A stretch of 64,000 nucleotides of DNA, from NCBI RefSeq assembly GCF_900168265.1, contig NZ_FVZF01000013.1, positions 1 through 64,000 on the forward strand, read 5' to 3'. The stretch comes from Salegentibacter salarius (lineage in GTDB: Bacteria > Bacteroidota > Bacteroidia > Flavobacteriales > Flavobacteriaceae). Positions 44,603 to 53,436 of this stretch are shown here, piece by piece; within the stretch, counting starts at the first letter, position 1; every line of letters begins with the position of its first letter. The notes below the pieces were generated by a model, which worked only from the letters and a program-made list of their open reading frames with translations, searched no databases and was not told the DNA's origin. The position numbers and the translations under genes are program-made.

Positions 44603-44635
44603 AAAAAAGGTGCCTCGCAATGGGCACCTTTTTTC
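44603..44635 (+). terminator. Terminator closing the dcw cluster
   Basis: AAAAAAGGTGCC and GGCACCTTTTTT form a 12-bp perfect stem with an 8-base loop. It is nearly symmetrical, so it may also serve the leftward gene at 44654-44857. Confidence 0.9.
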
Positions 44636-44653
44636 TTTTATAAAAATCTGGTT

Positions 44654-44857
44654 TTAAGCTTTTTTCTCTGCTTGAATATCTTCGGTGTCTTTTCTTCTTT
44701 TAATAAGGGAAATACCCGAAATAAAGAAAATAAAACCAATAATAGCCAATGCCCAGGGGCTTAACATAAGGGCAATACTTCCAAAAATTCCAAGAATTCC
44801 CATTACCAGTGCAATTGCACCGCCAACGGTTAAGATAATTCCTAAGATTTTAATCAT
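44654..44857 (-). CDS. Small two-helix membrane protein, function unknown
   Basis: 67 residues. Helix one is about 5-30 (LGIILTVGGAIALVMGILGIFG) and helix two about 33-50 (WALAIIGFIFFISGISLI). The tail KRRKDTEDIQAEKKA is charged and probably cytoplasmic. The positive-inside pattern and clean start support a real gene. It resembles the small membrane protein at 9494 only in general layout. No named family assigned. Confidence 0.6.
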   Translation of the reverse strand: MIKILGIILTVGGAIALVMGILGIFGSIALMLSPWALAIIGFIFFISGISLIKRRKDTEDIQAEKKA

Positions 44858-44946
44858 AACTAAAGTGTTTTGGTTAGGAAAATAAAGGTAGCCAAATGTT
44901 TGAAAATTATCTTGTGATTAACATTTCTTAAAGAAAGTAGACGTTT

Positions 44947-45552
44947 CTAAGGCTGGGAACTCCATTTTTCTATTTCCATTATCGCTTCAGTTTCATTACC
45001 CCAACCTTCAACTTCTAACACTTGAGATTTGTCATAATAAGTGAACCAGCTCTCCAGGATCTTAATTACTTCAGGATAATCTGAAGTAAAGTTTTGGTAA
45101 TTTTCAGAAATAATAATTCGGTCTTTTAATTCCGCCGGAATCGCGATGATCTTATAATCCAGTTCCTTTTCATCTATTAATTTTAAAACGGCAATAGGAA
45201 TAATTTCTATAACACTACCGGTTTTTAGACTTTCGCCCAGAACGAGAACATCGGCGGCATCACCATCACCACCAAGTTTAGGATTAGAAAAAGTAGAGGG
45301 AATAAAACCATAATTTCCGGGATAAGGAAGAAAATTGATAATTCTATCTTTTCGGTCTCTTTGGTCTATTAAAAACTCCTTTTTCTCTTTGTGATATTCT
45401 ATCTTTTTATTGGTTCCTGCAGGGATTTCAATCACCGCTAGGTAATTTCCGCTCTCAGTTTTGCCAGGTAACTTGCTTAAATCTTTTGAAGGTTTACAGC
45501 CAGAAAAAACTAGTAAAAACCCTAAACCTAAACTGAATAGCAAGCTTTTCAT
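44947..45552 (-). CDS. Inorganic pyrophosphatase-like lipoprotein
   Basis: 201 residues of the soluble family I inorganic pyrophosphatase fold. The active-site parts are IEIPAGTNKKIEYH, LPYPGNYGFIPSTFSNP, DGDAADVLVLG (the D-x-D-P-x-D signature with Ala for Pro) and LIDEKELDYKIIAIP. The catalytic Asp and Lys residues appear to be kept. Unusually, it starts with a lipoprotein signal whose lipobox ends at C19 (LVFSGC), so it should be anchored in the envelope, where it could hydrolyse pyrophosphate outside the cytoplasm. It starts 10 bp after another lipoprotein gene and is likely co-transcribed with it. Confidence 0.85.
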   Translation of the reverse strand: MKSLLFSLGLGFLLVFSGCKPSKDLSKLPGKTESGNYLAVIEIPAGTNKKIEYHKEKKEFLIDQRDRKDRIINFLPYPGNYGFIPSTFSNPKLGGDGDAADVLVLGESLKTGSVIEIIPIAVLKLIDEKELDYKIIAIPAELKDRIIISENYQNFTSDYPEVIKILESWFTYYDKSQVLEVEGWGNETEAIMEIEKWSSQP

Positions 45553-45562
45553 CTTAAAAAAA

Positions 45563-46120
45563 TTAATCCCAATAGATCATAAAATATTTGATTTTAGCAT
45601 CATCAGGAATTTGTGAAGCCCTAATCTTAGAATCGGTATCGTACCTAAGATCTGCAGGAAGTTCTTTTTTATCTATGGTGATATATGCGTTTATTTCGTC
45701 TAGAAAAACAACCGCGGCGTTCAGGGTGTTTTCTATTCTTGAAATATTATAATCTTCCATAATATCTTTAAAAGTACTTTGGGTACTCAAACCGCTTTTG
45801 GTTTCGTAACGAGGGTCTATAACGCGTATATAGCCAATGGTGCTGGTGGAATCGAATTCCTGGAGAGGTTCTAATATCATCAGTGGTTTTCCTCCTTTTT
45901 CAAAAACCTTAATTTCATCGGTAGCGCGAAATTCCTGAGCGCCACTTTTTTGTTTTACCAGGGAATCTTTTGCAAATAAGGAATCTAATTGATTGATCCT
46001 GATGTCCCGGTTTACAGGGCCAACCTGGTTAGCGGTAATTAAAAAAGGATTGTCTTCATCCTTTTGACAAGAGGTTAGGCCTAAAGTTAAGCCTAGAATA
46101 AGTAGCAAAGATTTTTTCAT
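45563..46120 (-). CDS. Lipoprotein of unknown function
   Basis: 185 residues. A lipobox ends at C18 (LGLTSC), followed by QKDEDN. The Asp after Cys+2 region is acidic, as in surface-exported or inner-leaflet lipoproteins. The mature part is mixed alpha/beta, with RINQLDSLFAKDSLVKQKSG, IRVIDPRYETKSGLSTQSTF and a C-terminal IPDDAKIKYFMIYWD. I recognise no domain. It lies 25 bp after the HerA-like gene and 10 bp before the pyrophosphatase lipoprotein gene, so all three may form one transcript. Confidence 0.75.
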   Translation of the reverse strand: MKKSLLLILGLTLGLTSCQKDEDNPFLITANQVGPVNRDIRINQLDSLFAKDSLVKQKSGAQEFRATDEIKVFEKGGKPLMILEPLQEFDSTSTIGYIRVIDPRYETKSGLSTQSTFKDIMEDYNISRIENTLNAAVVFLDEINAYITIDKKELPADLRYDTDSKIRASQIPDDAKIKYFMIYWD

Positions 46121-46145
46121 TTCTTAGATTGAATATTGATGATAA

Positions 46146-47675
46146 TTATTTTAATAATTTATTGAGCACTCCCATGACGCCCCTAATAAAAGTTGCGCTG
46201 GTAAGCACTTTAATGATAGCGCCCTGAGTTTTACCCGAGTTGCTCCTGCCGGTAGTAGTGACAGCCTTTTTTCTTTCTAAAGCTTCAGCTTCGGCCTTTT
46301 CTTTGGCCTCTTTTGCTTCGGCTTCCTCAATTTTCTTATTCAGAAGTTCATAAGCGCTTTCGCGATCAATTTCTTCGTTATATTTTGACCTTAATTTAGA
46401 CTGAAAAATCAGTTCCTCAAGCTCGCTATCGGTTAGAATATCCATTCTGCTCATTGGTGCTCTTAACATCGTGGCGGCAAGTGCCGAAGGTCTTCCTTTT
46501 TCATCTAATGCAGAAACCAAAGCTTCTCCAATACCTAACGAGGTGAGCTCGTTTTTGGTATCATAATATTTAGAAATTGGATAATTTTCTGCTGATAATT
46601 TTATTGCTTTTCGATCTTTTGCCGTAAATGCCCTTAAGGCGTGCTGAATTTTTAATCCTAGCTGTCCCAATACTTCCGAAGGAACATCGGTTGGGTTTTG
46701 GGTTACAAAATAAAGTCCCACACCTTTAGACCGGATTAGTTTGACAATACTTTCAATTTGATCTAATAAAGCATCTGAAGCTTCCTTAAAAATAAGGTGA
46801 GCTTCATCTATAAATAGCACTAATTTAGGTTTGTCGCTATCACCTTCTTCAGGGAAAGTGGTGTAAATTTCAGCCAAAAGGCTAAGCATAAATGTTGAAA
46901 ATAACTTTGGCTTATCCTGGATATCGGTAAGCCGCATAATGTTGACATAACCTTGTCCTTTTTCGTCTTTCCTGGTAAGATCTGTTACTTCAAAAGAGCG
47001 TTCGCCAAAAAAGCGTTCTGCACCTTGCTGTTCTAGCGCTACAATCTTTCTAAGAATAGCACCTGTGGAGGCGCTGGAAATTCTCCCATATTCGTTTTCT
47101 ATAGTTTCTCGGCCTTCATTAGTGACATATTGCAGCATCTTTTTAAGATCTTTAAGGTCTAAAAGAGGCAAATGATGATCGTCACAGTATTTAAAAATTA
47201 TGGCTAGGATGCCTTCCTGGGTTGGCGTAACATCTAAAATTCGTGATAAAAGAATGGGCCCAAATTCACTAACCGTTGCTCTTAATCGAACACCATTCTG
47301 TTCTGAAATTGTAAGAAATTCAACCGGTGATTTTGAAGCTTCAAATGGAAATCCAAGTTTTTTATGGCGTTCGTGTAAAAACTCTTCTCCGTTAGACGGT
47401 TTTGCGATTCCGCTAAGATCTCCTTTTACGTCCATCAGCAAAACCGGAACTCCTTTTTGAGAAAGATTTTCAGCTAAAATTTGCAGCGTTTTAGATTTTC
47501 CCGTTCCGGTAGCCCCGGCTATAAGCCCGTGGCGGTTCATTGTTTTCAACGGAATTTTAACCGCAGCATCGGCGAAAGTTTCCCCATTTAGCATTGCGGC
47601 ACCCAAATGAATATAATCACCTTTGGGATTATAGGCCTGGCTGATATGTTCTACAAATTCTTGTGTTTTATCCAC
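46146..47675 (-). CDS. HerA-like/DUF853 ATPase
   Basis: 509 residues. It is a FtsK/HerA-superfamily ATPase of the DUF853 (YjgR-like) family. Walker A is GATGTGKS (54-61) in GLIAGATGTGKSKTLQILA. Walker B is KLVLFIDEAHLIF. The arginine-finger-like region is SKGVGLYFVTQNPTDVPSEV. A charged coiled-coil (about 410-465, EEIDRESAYELLNKKIEEAE) and a short hydrophobic C-terminal end follow. There is no NurA partner or defence nuclease nearby, so it is taken as the housekeeping form. Its role is not established. Confidence 0.88.
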   Translation of the reverse strand: MDKTQEFVEHISQAYNPKGDYIHLGAAMLNGETFADAAVKIPLKTMNRHGLIAGATGTGKSKTLQILAENLSQKGVPVLLMDVKGDLSGIAKPSNGEEFLHERHKKLGFPFEASKSPVEFLTISEQNGVRLRATVSEFGPILLSRILDVTPTQEGILAIIFKYCDDHHLPLLDLKDLKKMLQYVTNEGRETIENEYGRISSASTGAILRKIVALEQQGAERFFGERSFEVTDLTRKDEKGQGYVNIMRLTDIQDKPKLFSTFMLSLLAEIYTTFPEEGDSDKPKLVLFIDEAHLIFKEASDALLDQIESIVKLIRSKGVGLYFVTQNPTDVPSEVLGQLGLKIQHALRAFTAKDRKAIKLSAENYPISKYYDTKNELTSLGIGEALVSALDEKGRPSALAATMLRAPMSRMDILTDSELEELIFQSKLRSKYNEEIDRESAYELLNKKIEEAEAKEAKEKAEAEALERKKAVTTTGRSNSGKTQGAIIKVLTSATFIRGVMGVLNKLLK

Positions 47676-47751
47676 GCTTCAAATTTCCTTAAAAATAAGA
47701 ATTGTTGCGAATAATTGGCGGTTTTAAGCCAATTTACTTTTTAGGAAATAA

Positions 47752-48804
47752 TTATTTAACGGGGTTTTCCAGAAGTTCTATGCTTCCTTTTATTGCGTTT
47801 ATCTTCGCTTTCAGTCCGTTAGGAATTGTGACGTTATCATCTATATGGCCGATCATCGCTCCCGAAAATGCCGGAATATTTAGAGGTTTTATATAATGAT
47901 CTATAACCTCTTCCATAGTAAGCGAACCGTAACCGGAGCCGCCTGGATTGCAGCTGGTGCATTTTCCGAAAACAAATCCGCTAATCTTATCCAGTACACC
48001 ACCTAATTGCAACTGGCTCATCATCCTGTCTACCGCATAAATTTGTTCGCCAACATCCTCTAAGTAAAGAATGTTGCCTTCCCAATCTGTGGGGAAGTAT
48101 TCCGATCCCATAATTCCTGTAAGCACCGAAAGATTTCCGCCAATTAGTCTACCGCTAGCTTCACCTTCTCTAATAGTCCTGATTCTGTTTTCTATTTGCA
48201 CCAGGTTATCGCCTTTATCGGTAGGATTGGTGAAGGTGATTTTTTCCTTATCGAATAGCAAACGTTTAAAATAATCAAAACTGAAAGAATTCCAGGTAGA
48301 AACCGCTAACGGACCGTGAAAAGATACAAGTCCGGTTTTTTCGTAGATTGCCAAATGCAGCGCGGTAATATCGCTATAACCTATAAAGATCTTCGGGTTG
48401 TTTTTAATTGTCTCGTAATCTAATTTATCCAGAATTCTCGCTGCGCCAGATCCTCCCCGAAGTGCCATTACAGCCTGAATATTTTCGTCGCGAAACATCT
48501 CGTTTAATTCCCCTGCACGTTCTTCATCGGTTCCTGCCAGATGCCCGTAACGCCCTTTTACAAAATCTCCGAATTTTACCTTCAAACCCATCGCTTCCAG
48601 GTTTTCTTTCGCAATTTCGTAAGGTTCGGTTTCAAAAATAGCGCTAGACGGACTTACAACGCCAACCGTATCGCCTTCTTTTAATCCCTGCGGAATTATC
48701 ACCGAATTATTAGTAGATACGATTTTATCAATTTCGGTAAAACTAGCTAGCGGAAAAGCTAAACTTCCAATTCCTATATTTTGAATGAATTTTCTACGTT
48801 GCAT
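47752..48804 (-). CDS. LD-carboxypeptidase (peptidase family S66)
   Basis: 350 residues. It cleaves L,D-bonds such as the terminal D-Ala of tetrapeptides during peptidoglycan recycling. The catalytic Ser is in FIGYSDITALH, the Glu in ILYLEDVGEQ, and the His in MIGHIDDN. ALRGGSGAARILD is the conserved neighbouring loop. The N-terminus MQRRKFIQNIGIGSLAFPLA has twin Arg and a hydrophobic run, suggesting Tat-type export, unlike cytoplasmic E. coli LdcA. It starts 24 bp after the PBP4-type gene, so the two are probably one operon devoted to trimming stem peptides. Confidence 0.9.
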   Translation of the reverse strand: MQRRKFIQNIGIGSLAFPLASFTEIDKIVSTNNSVIIPQGLKEGDTVGVVSPSSAIFETEPYEIAKENLEAMGLKVKFGDFVKGRYGHLAGTDEERAGELNEMFRDENIQAVMALRGGSGAARILDKLDYETIKNNPKIFIGYSDITALHLAIYEKTGLVSFHGPLAVSTWNSFSFDYFKRLLFDKEKITFTNPTDKGDNLVQIENRIRTIREGEASGRLIGGNLSVLTGIMGSEYFPTDWEGNILYLEDVGEQIYAVDRMMSQLQLGGVLDKISGFVFGKCTSCNPGGSGYGSLTMEEVIDHYIKPLNIPAFSGAMIGHIDDNVTIPNGLKAKINAIKGSIELLENPVK

Positions 48805-48828
48805 GGGGATGTTTTTAGAAATTTAAAT

Positions 48829-50163
48829 TTAGTAATTATCACGAATCTGCAGCAGAACTTTTTCCATTTCAGCCTTTAAAACTGAAGTCGGAACCGTGTA
48901 GTTGCTATTCATAAAACTAAAAATCACTAATTTGCCTTTTTTGGTTTTTAGATATCCACTAAGGCTATGATTGTTTTTTAATGTACCGGTTTTGGCGAAA
49001 ACATAAGGCTTATCGGCTTTATAGTAATTTTTTATCGTTCCAGAATGTCCACCTGCAGGCAGCATGTCTAATAATTCTTCCTGAGAGACTTCAGCTTTAA
49101 TTTTTTGAAGTAATTGAACCATACTTCGGGGTGTAAAAAGATTATAGCGAGAAAGGCCAGAACCATCATACCAAATAGGTTCATCTGGCAGGTCTTTTAG
49201 ATGGTTTTCTTTCATATAGTCTATTGCAATATCAGATTTTAGGGTGTCTGAAACTTTATTTGCCGCCATTAATAAAATTTGTTCAGCTATAAAATTATCG
49301 CTCACCTTCAGCATTCTTTTGTGTATACTGTCGCTTGGGATACTATATAGTGTATTATTTAGCTTTTTATTTAATGCTGAATTCTGAACGAGACTTATCG
49401 GTTTTTGAAGTGTATCGCTTAAGAGATTTACGAAAATTTCTGAAGAATATTTAAAAGGAACAACTTGAGAAAACTCTGAATCTTTCTCTTGATTGTTGAA
49501 CGTAAAACGGTTTTCAACTATATCGCGCCTAAGCCGAGAGGAAATTAGGCTGTCTTTTGAGCTTACCAGGGAATCCCTGAAAATTGCGGGTAAAACCACG
49601 GGAAACTCCTTATTTTTTTGAAACTCAAATCCTACAATATTGCCATAAATAGGAAAGGCGGTACGTTCAGCCGAATAGTAAGCATTGTAATCGTCCCAGG
49701 CCCAACCGGGGCCCTGATGCTTTTCGGTATAGGTTGGGGCAACGTAAGTTAGGTGATTTTTATTTTTCTTTAAAAATTCAAAAACCTTTGATTCTGGTAG
49801 ATCTTCATTTAAAAACGAAGGATCTCCGGTAGCCTTAAAATAAAGCGTATCATTTTGAATTCGGTATTGAAGCGCAGGAATAGAATCGCCTAATATCTTT
49901 AGCCCTGCATAAAAGGAGAAGAGCTTGGTATTTGAAGCCGGGGTAAAATATTTTTCTTCGTTATGGCTGTAAAGGGTTTTGTTTTCTTCAGGGTCAATTA
50001 CCATAAAACCTGCGAAGCCCTGTTCGAAAACAGGGGATTCCTTAAAAATTTTGTCTAAAGGCCTGCTTATTTTTCTAGTGCTTGAGCAGGATGCAAAAAT
50101 TATGATAGTTGAAAAAAGGATAATAGCTTTTAGAGAAAATCTAATATGGGCGCAATTTTTCAC
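48829..50163 (-). CDS. dacB: D-Ala-D-Ala carboxypeptidase/endopeptidase, PBP4 type (family S13)
   Basis: 444 residues. A lipoprotein signal ends at C26 (TIIIFASC), so it is likely membrane-anchored. The class C PBP motifs are S-N-T-K in TPASNTKLFSFYAG, SDN in VSDNFIAEQIL, and KTGT in VFAKTGTLKNNHSL. YDGSGLSRYN is a typical S13 neighbour motif. The protein should cleave D-Ala-D-Ala termini or 4-3 cross-links in the periplasm. It leads a leftward pair with the LD-carboxypeptidase and is divergent from susC, sharing a 169-bp AT-rich upstream region. Confidence 0.92.
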   Translation of the reverse strand: MKNCAHIRFSLKAIILFSTIIIFASCSSTRKISRPLDKIFKESPVFEQGFAGFMVIDPEENKTLYSHNEEKYFTPASNTKLFSFYAGLKILGDSIPALQYRIQNDTLYFKATGDPSFLNEDLPESKVFEFLKKNKNHLTYVAPTYTEKHQGPGWAWDDYNAYYSAERTAFPIYGNIVGFEFQKNKEFPVVLPAIFRDSLVSSKDSLISSRLRRDIVENRFTFNNQEKDSEFSQVVPFKYSSEIFVNLLSDTLQKPISLVQNSALNKKLNNTLYSIPSDSIHKRMLKVSDNFIAEQILLMAANKVSDTLKSDIAIDYMKENHLKDLPDEPIWYDGSGLSRYNLFTPRSMVQLLQKIKAEVSQEELLDMLPAGGHSGTIKNYYKADKPYVFAKTGTLKNNHSLSGYLKTKKGKLVIFSFMNSNYTVPTSVLKAEMEKVLLQIRDNY

Positions 50164-50332
50164 AATTATAAACTTTTAAATAGGTTGGGATATTTTTAAA
50201 AAATTAATACGAAGTTAAATTAATAATCAAGAACTTAATAAAAGTTTAAATTTTAATGTTACTAATTAGCTTAAATATGTGGGTTTTAGGTATATTTAAT
50301 TTATAATTTAGAAAACTTTAACACAGAAAGGA

Positions 50333-53300
50333 ATGAAAAACAAAATTACAATTATGGCCTTGCTGGCGTTTTTCCAACTTACCGGAATGTTTGCTCAGGA
50401 ACAAGAAGTAACCGGTACGGTTACTGTGGCCAATGATGGAATGCCTTTGCCAGGCGTTAATGTGCTGGTTAAAGGAACAAACGAAGGTACGGTTACTGAC
50501 ATGGAAGGTAATTACGCTATTGAAGTTGGAGAAGATGCTGTTTTGGTATTTTCTTCCTTAGGCTTTGAAAAGCAAGAGCAACCTGTAAATGGAAGAAGCG
50601 TAATTAATGTTAGCCTGGTTGAGAACCTTGAGGGACTCGACGAGGTAGTGGTTACCTCCTTTGGTATTGAACAGGAAAAAAGAGCGTTGGGATATGCCGT
50701 GCAGGAAATTAATGCAGAAGAAATTACTAAAACTAAACAACAGAACGTGGTAAGTGCATTGCAGGGACAAGCCGCCGGTGTGCAAATCACCAATTCTGGT
50801 GGAGCTCCCGGGCAAAGTGCCAGGATTATAATTAGGGGTGTTAACTCTTTAGACCCTAATGCCGATAACCAACCTTTATTTGTTGTAGACGGTGTACCAA
50901 TTGATAACTCCACTACCGAATCTGCAGGTACGCCTCGTGGATTAACAAACAGGGCAGCAGATATTAATCCTAATGATATTGAATCTTTAAACGTCTTAAA
51001 AGGAGCTGCGGCTACCGCTTTATATGGAGTTAGAGCTGCCAACGGAGCGGTTATTATTACTACAAAGAAAGGTAAGGAGGGACAGGTTAGAATTAACCTT
51101 AATAGTTCAATAGGTTTTGAGGAGATTAATCAGTATCCCGATTTCCAGGAAGTATATGGACAGGGATTTTCTGGAGAATACGATCCAAGCTCTTTTTGGC
51201 CTAACTGGGGTCCTTCTATGGAAGAGATCAATGCTATAGATCCCGATGCTAAATTTTATGATATTTGGAGAGATGCTTTTGATACTGGAGTGCAAATAGA
51301 TAACTCTTTAAGTATTTCTGGAGGAAATGAAAAAGCTACTTTTTATGGTTCGCTAGGTAATTTAGGTCACGAAGGGATTATGCCTTTTAGTGACTGGAAC
51401 AGAACCTCGGCCAGATTAAATGGTCAGATAAAATTCAGCGAAAAATTTACGTTTTCAGGAAATTTGAACTACACTATTTCGGGTGGTAATCGTGTTCCGC
51501 ACGATAGGTTTATGGAGCGTATGATGTACTGGGCACCAAACCATGATGTTACCGATTATATAAATCCAGATGGCACCATGAAAACCTATGGGAATACAAA
51601 CCCATTATATGATGCTCGTTTTAGCACTTTTGAGGATGAGGTTAATAGAACTATTGGGAATTTTAAATTTACCTACAGCCCTTTTGAGTGGTTGGATATT
51701 AATTACCTGATTGGTACCGACTACTACAGTGAAAATAGAACAGAGATCACTCCTGGTCCTTTAGGAATAGATGGTGAAGTGCCGCTAAGCAGTACCGGTT
51801 CTATTTCAGAAACAAGTATTGAAAGTCGTGATATCAACTCTAACTTCTTTATTACACTCACCAAAGATTGGACAGAAAAATTCGGGAGTACTTTAAGAAT
51901 AGGTAACGATGTTTTTGAAAGAGATTATAAAAGATTTGATGCCTCTGGCTCTAACTTTGTAATTCCACAATTTTACGATCTAAGCTATACGAGCCAAATA
52001 TCAAATTCACAGGATAAACGCAAGAAAAGACTTGTTGGGGTTTATGGAGATTTGATGTTAAGTTATGACGATATGTTATTCGTAAATATAACTGCCAGAA
52101 ACGACTGGACTTCTACACTTCCAATAGGTAATAATTCATTTTTCTATCCTTCAGTAAATGTGGGTTGGGTTTTTAGTGAAGTTGTTGAAACGCCAGAATT
52201 TTTAACGTTTGGTAAATTGAGAGCTTCGTGGGCACAGGTTGGTAAGGATACAGATCCATACTTAATAGGGCAAACCTACACTTCACCTTCAAATTATCCA
52301 CTAAACGGCCAGGTTGGATTTACTCGTTTTAGCCGTTTTGGAGATCCATTGCTAAAACCTGAAGAAACCACTTCTATTGAGTTTGGTACAGATCTTAGAT
52401 TCTTTGAAAATCGTTTAGGAATAGATTTTACCTGGTATAAATCTAATAGTAAAGACCAGATAATTCCTGTTCCGGTTTCAGAAAGTGTTGGTTTTTCAAC
52501 ATTTGTAACCAATGCTGGAGAGATTGAAAATAAAGGGGTAGAATTTATTGTTCGTGGTACTCCGGTTAAAACTGAAGATTTTAGATGGGATGTTTCGCTA
52601 AACGCTGCTTACAATCAAAATGAAGTAGTAAATATAAGAGAAGGTATAGAAGAAATTGTTGTTGGAAGCCAATTTGGATATGCCGGAAGTACGGTGACCA
52701 TGAAGCTTATTGAAGGAGAAGCCTATGGTAATATTTTTGGAAGCAGTTATCAAAGATTTGGTGCAGATGAAAATAGTATCTTTTTAAACGAAGACTTGCC
52801 AGTAGTAATTGGTGAAAATGGTTTTCCTTTAAGAAATGGATCGCAACTTGTTCTAGGAAACACCACTCCAAAATGGATTGGAGGTCTTAAGAACGACTTC
52901 ACTTATAAAGGTTTTGATTTCTCCTTTTTAATAGATTTCAGAACTGGATTAGAGCAGTACAGCCAATATGATAACTTCTTTTCTGCCTTTGGTATTGCAG
53001 AATATACCCTGGCAAGAAATGACACCCGCGTTTTTAATGGCGTCTTAGCAGATGGTTCTCCAAATAATCAGGAAGTGTGGTTAGGCCAGGGCGAAGGGCC
53101 AGATGGTAGAAATTATGGTGCAGGTTTTTATAGAAATACCTATAGAACCGTGAGTGAGAATTTTGTTCACGATGCTTCATTTATAAAGTTGAGGAATATT
53201 TCTCTTGGATATAGCTTACAGGAAAACGTATTAAGTATGTTGCCTTTTACTTCAGCGCGTGTTTCTGTGGCGGCGAATAACATTATCCTTTACACCCCAT

Positions 53301-53419
53301 GGGATGGTTTTGATCCCGAGTCTTTTAGCGCAGGGGCTGGTGGTAATGCTGTTGGTTTTACTGGGTTAGGTTACCCGGGAGTGCAAAGTTTATTTTTCAC
53401 GCTTAATCTAGGACTATAA
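50333..53419 (+). CDS. SusC/RagA family TonB-linked outer-membrane protein
   Basis: 1028 residues. A signal peptide (ending MFAQ, about 22) is followed by a CarboxypepD_reg-like domain (VTGTVTVANDGMPLPGVNVL, about 26-95). The TonB box region is DEVVVTSFG. The plug domain has SALQGQAAGVQI and GAPGQSARIIIRGVNSL, followed by LYGVRAANGAVIITTKKGK. The remainder is a 22-strand barrel. It forms the channel of a SusCD pair that imports oligomers such as glycans or peptides; the partner susD is 17 bp downstream. No polysaccharide lyase or glycoside hydrolase is adjacent. Instead there are an amidase and a carboxypeptidase. Confidence 0.96.
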   Translation: MKNKITIMALLAFFQLTGMFAQEQEVTGTVTVANDGMPLPGVNVLVKGTNEGTVTDMEGNYAIEVGEDAVLVFSSLGFEKQEQPVNGRSVINVSLVENLEGLDEVVVTSFGIEQEKRALGYAVQEINAEEITKTKQQNVVSALQGQAAGVQITNSGGAPGQSARIIIRGVNSLDPNADNQPLFVVDGVPIDNSTTESAGTPRGLTNRAADINPNDIESLNVLKGAAATALYGVRAANGAVIITTKKGKEGQVRINLNSSIGFEEINQYPDFQEVYGQGFSGEYDPSSFWPNWGPSMEEINAIDPDAKFYDIWRDAFDTGVQIDNSLSISGGNEKATFYGSLGNLGHEGIMPFSDWNRTSARLNGQIKFSEKFTFSGNLNYTISGGNRVPHDRFMERMMYWAPNHDVTDYINPDGTMKTYGNTNPLYDARFSTFEDEVNRTIGNFKFTYSPFEWLDINYLIGTDYYSENRTEITPGPLGIDGEVPLSSTGSISETSIESRDINSNFFITLTKDWTEKFGSTLRIGNDVFERDYKRFDASGSNFVIPQFYDLSYTSQISNSQDKRKKRLVGVYGDLMLSYDDMLFVNITARNDWTSTLPIGNNSFFYPSVNVGWVFSEVVETPEFLTFGKLRASWAQVGKDTDPYLIGQTYTSPSNYPLNGQVGFTRFSRFGDPLLKPEETTSIEFGTDLRFFENRLGIDFTWYKSNSKDQIIPVPVSESVGFSTFVTNAGEIENKGVEFIVRGTPVKTEDFRWDVSLNAAYNQNEVVNIREGIEEIVVGSQFGYAGSTVTMKLIEGEAYGNIFGSSYQRFGADENSIFLNEDLPVVIGENGFPLRNGSQLVLGNTTPKWIGGLKNDFTYKGFDFSFLIDFRTGLEQYSQYDNFFSAFGIAEYTLARNDTRVFNGVLADGSPNNQEVWLGQGEGPDGRNYGAGFYRNTYRTVSENFVHDASFIKLRNISLGYSLQENVLSMLPFTSARVSVAANNIILYTPWDGFDPESFSAGAGGNAVGFTGLGYPGVQSLFFTLNLGL

Positions 53420-53436
53420 TTAAAAAGATAAAGAAT

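Noticed and set aside
46146-47675. HerA-like ATPase as part of an anti-phage system
   Set aside because: No NurA, Sir2 or other nuclease partner nearby; sequence fits the widespread DUF853 housekeeping group.
50512-51042. 176-codon open frame on the minus strand inside the susC plug region
   Set aside because: Antisense shadow of the conserved SusC plug domain; Ser/Pro/Thr-rich composition typical of such shadows.
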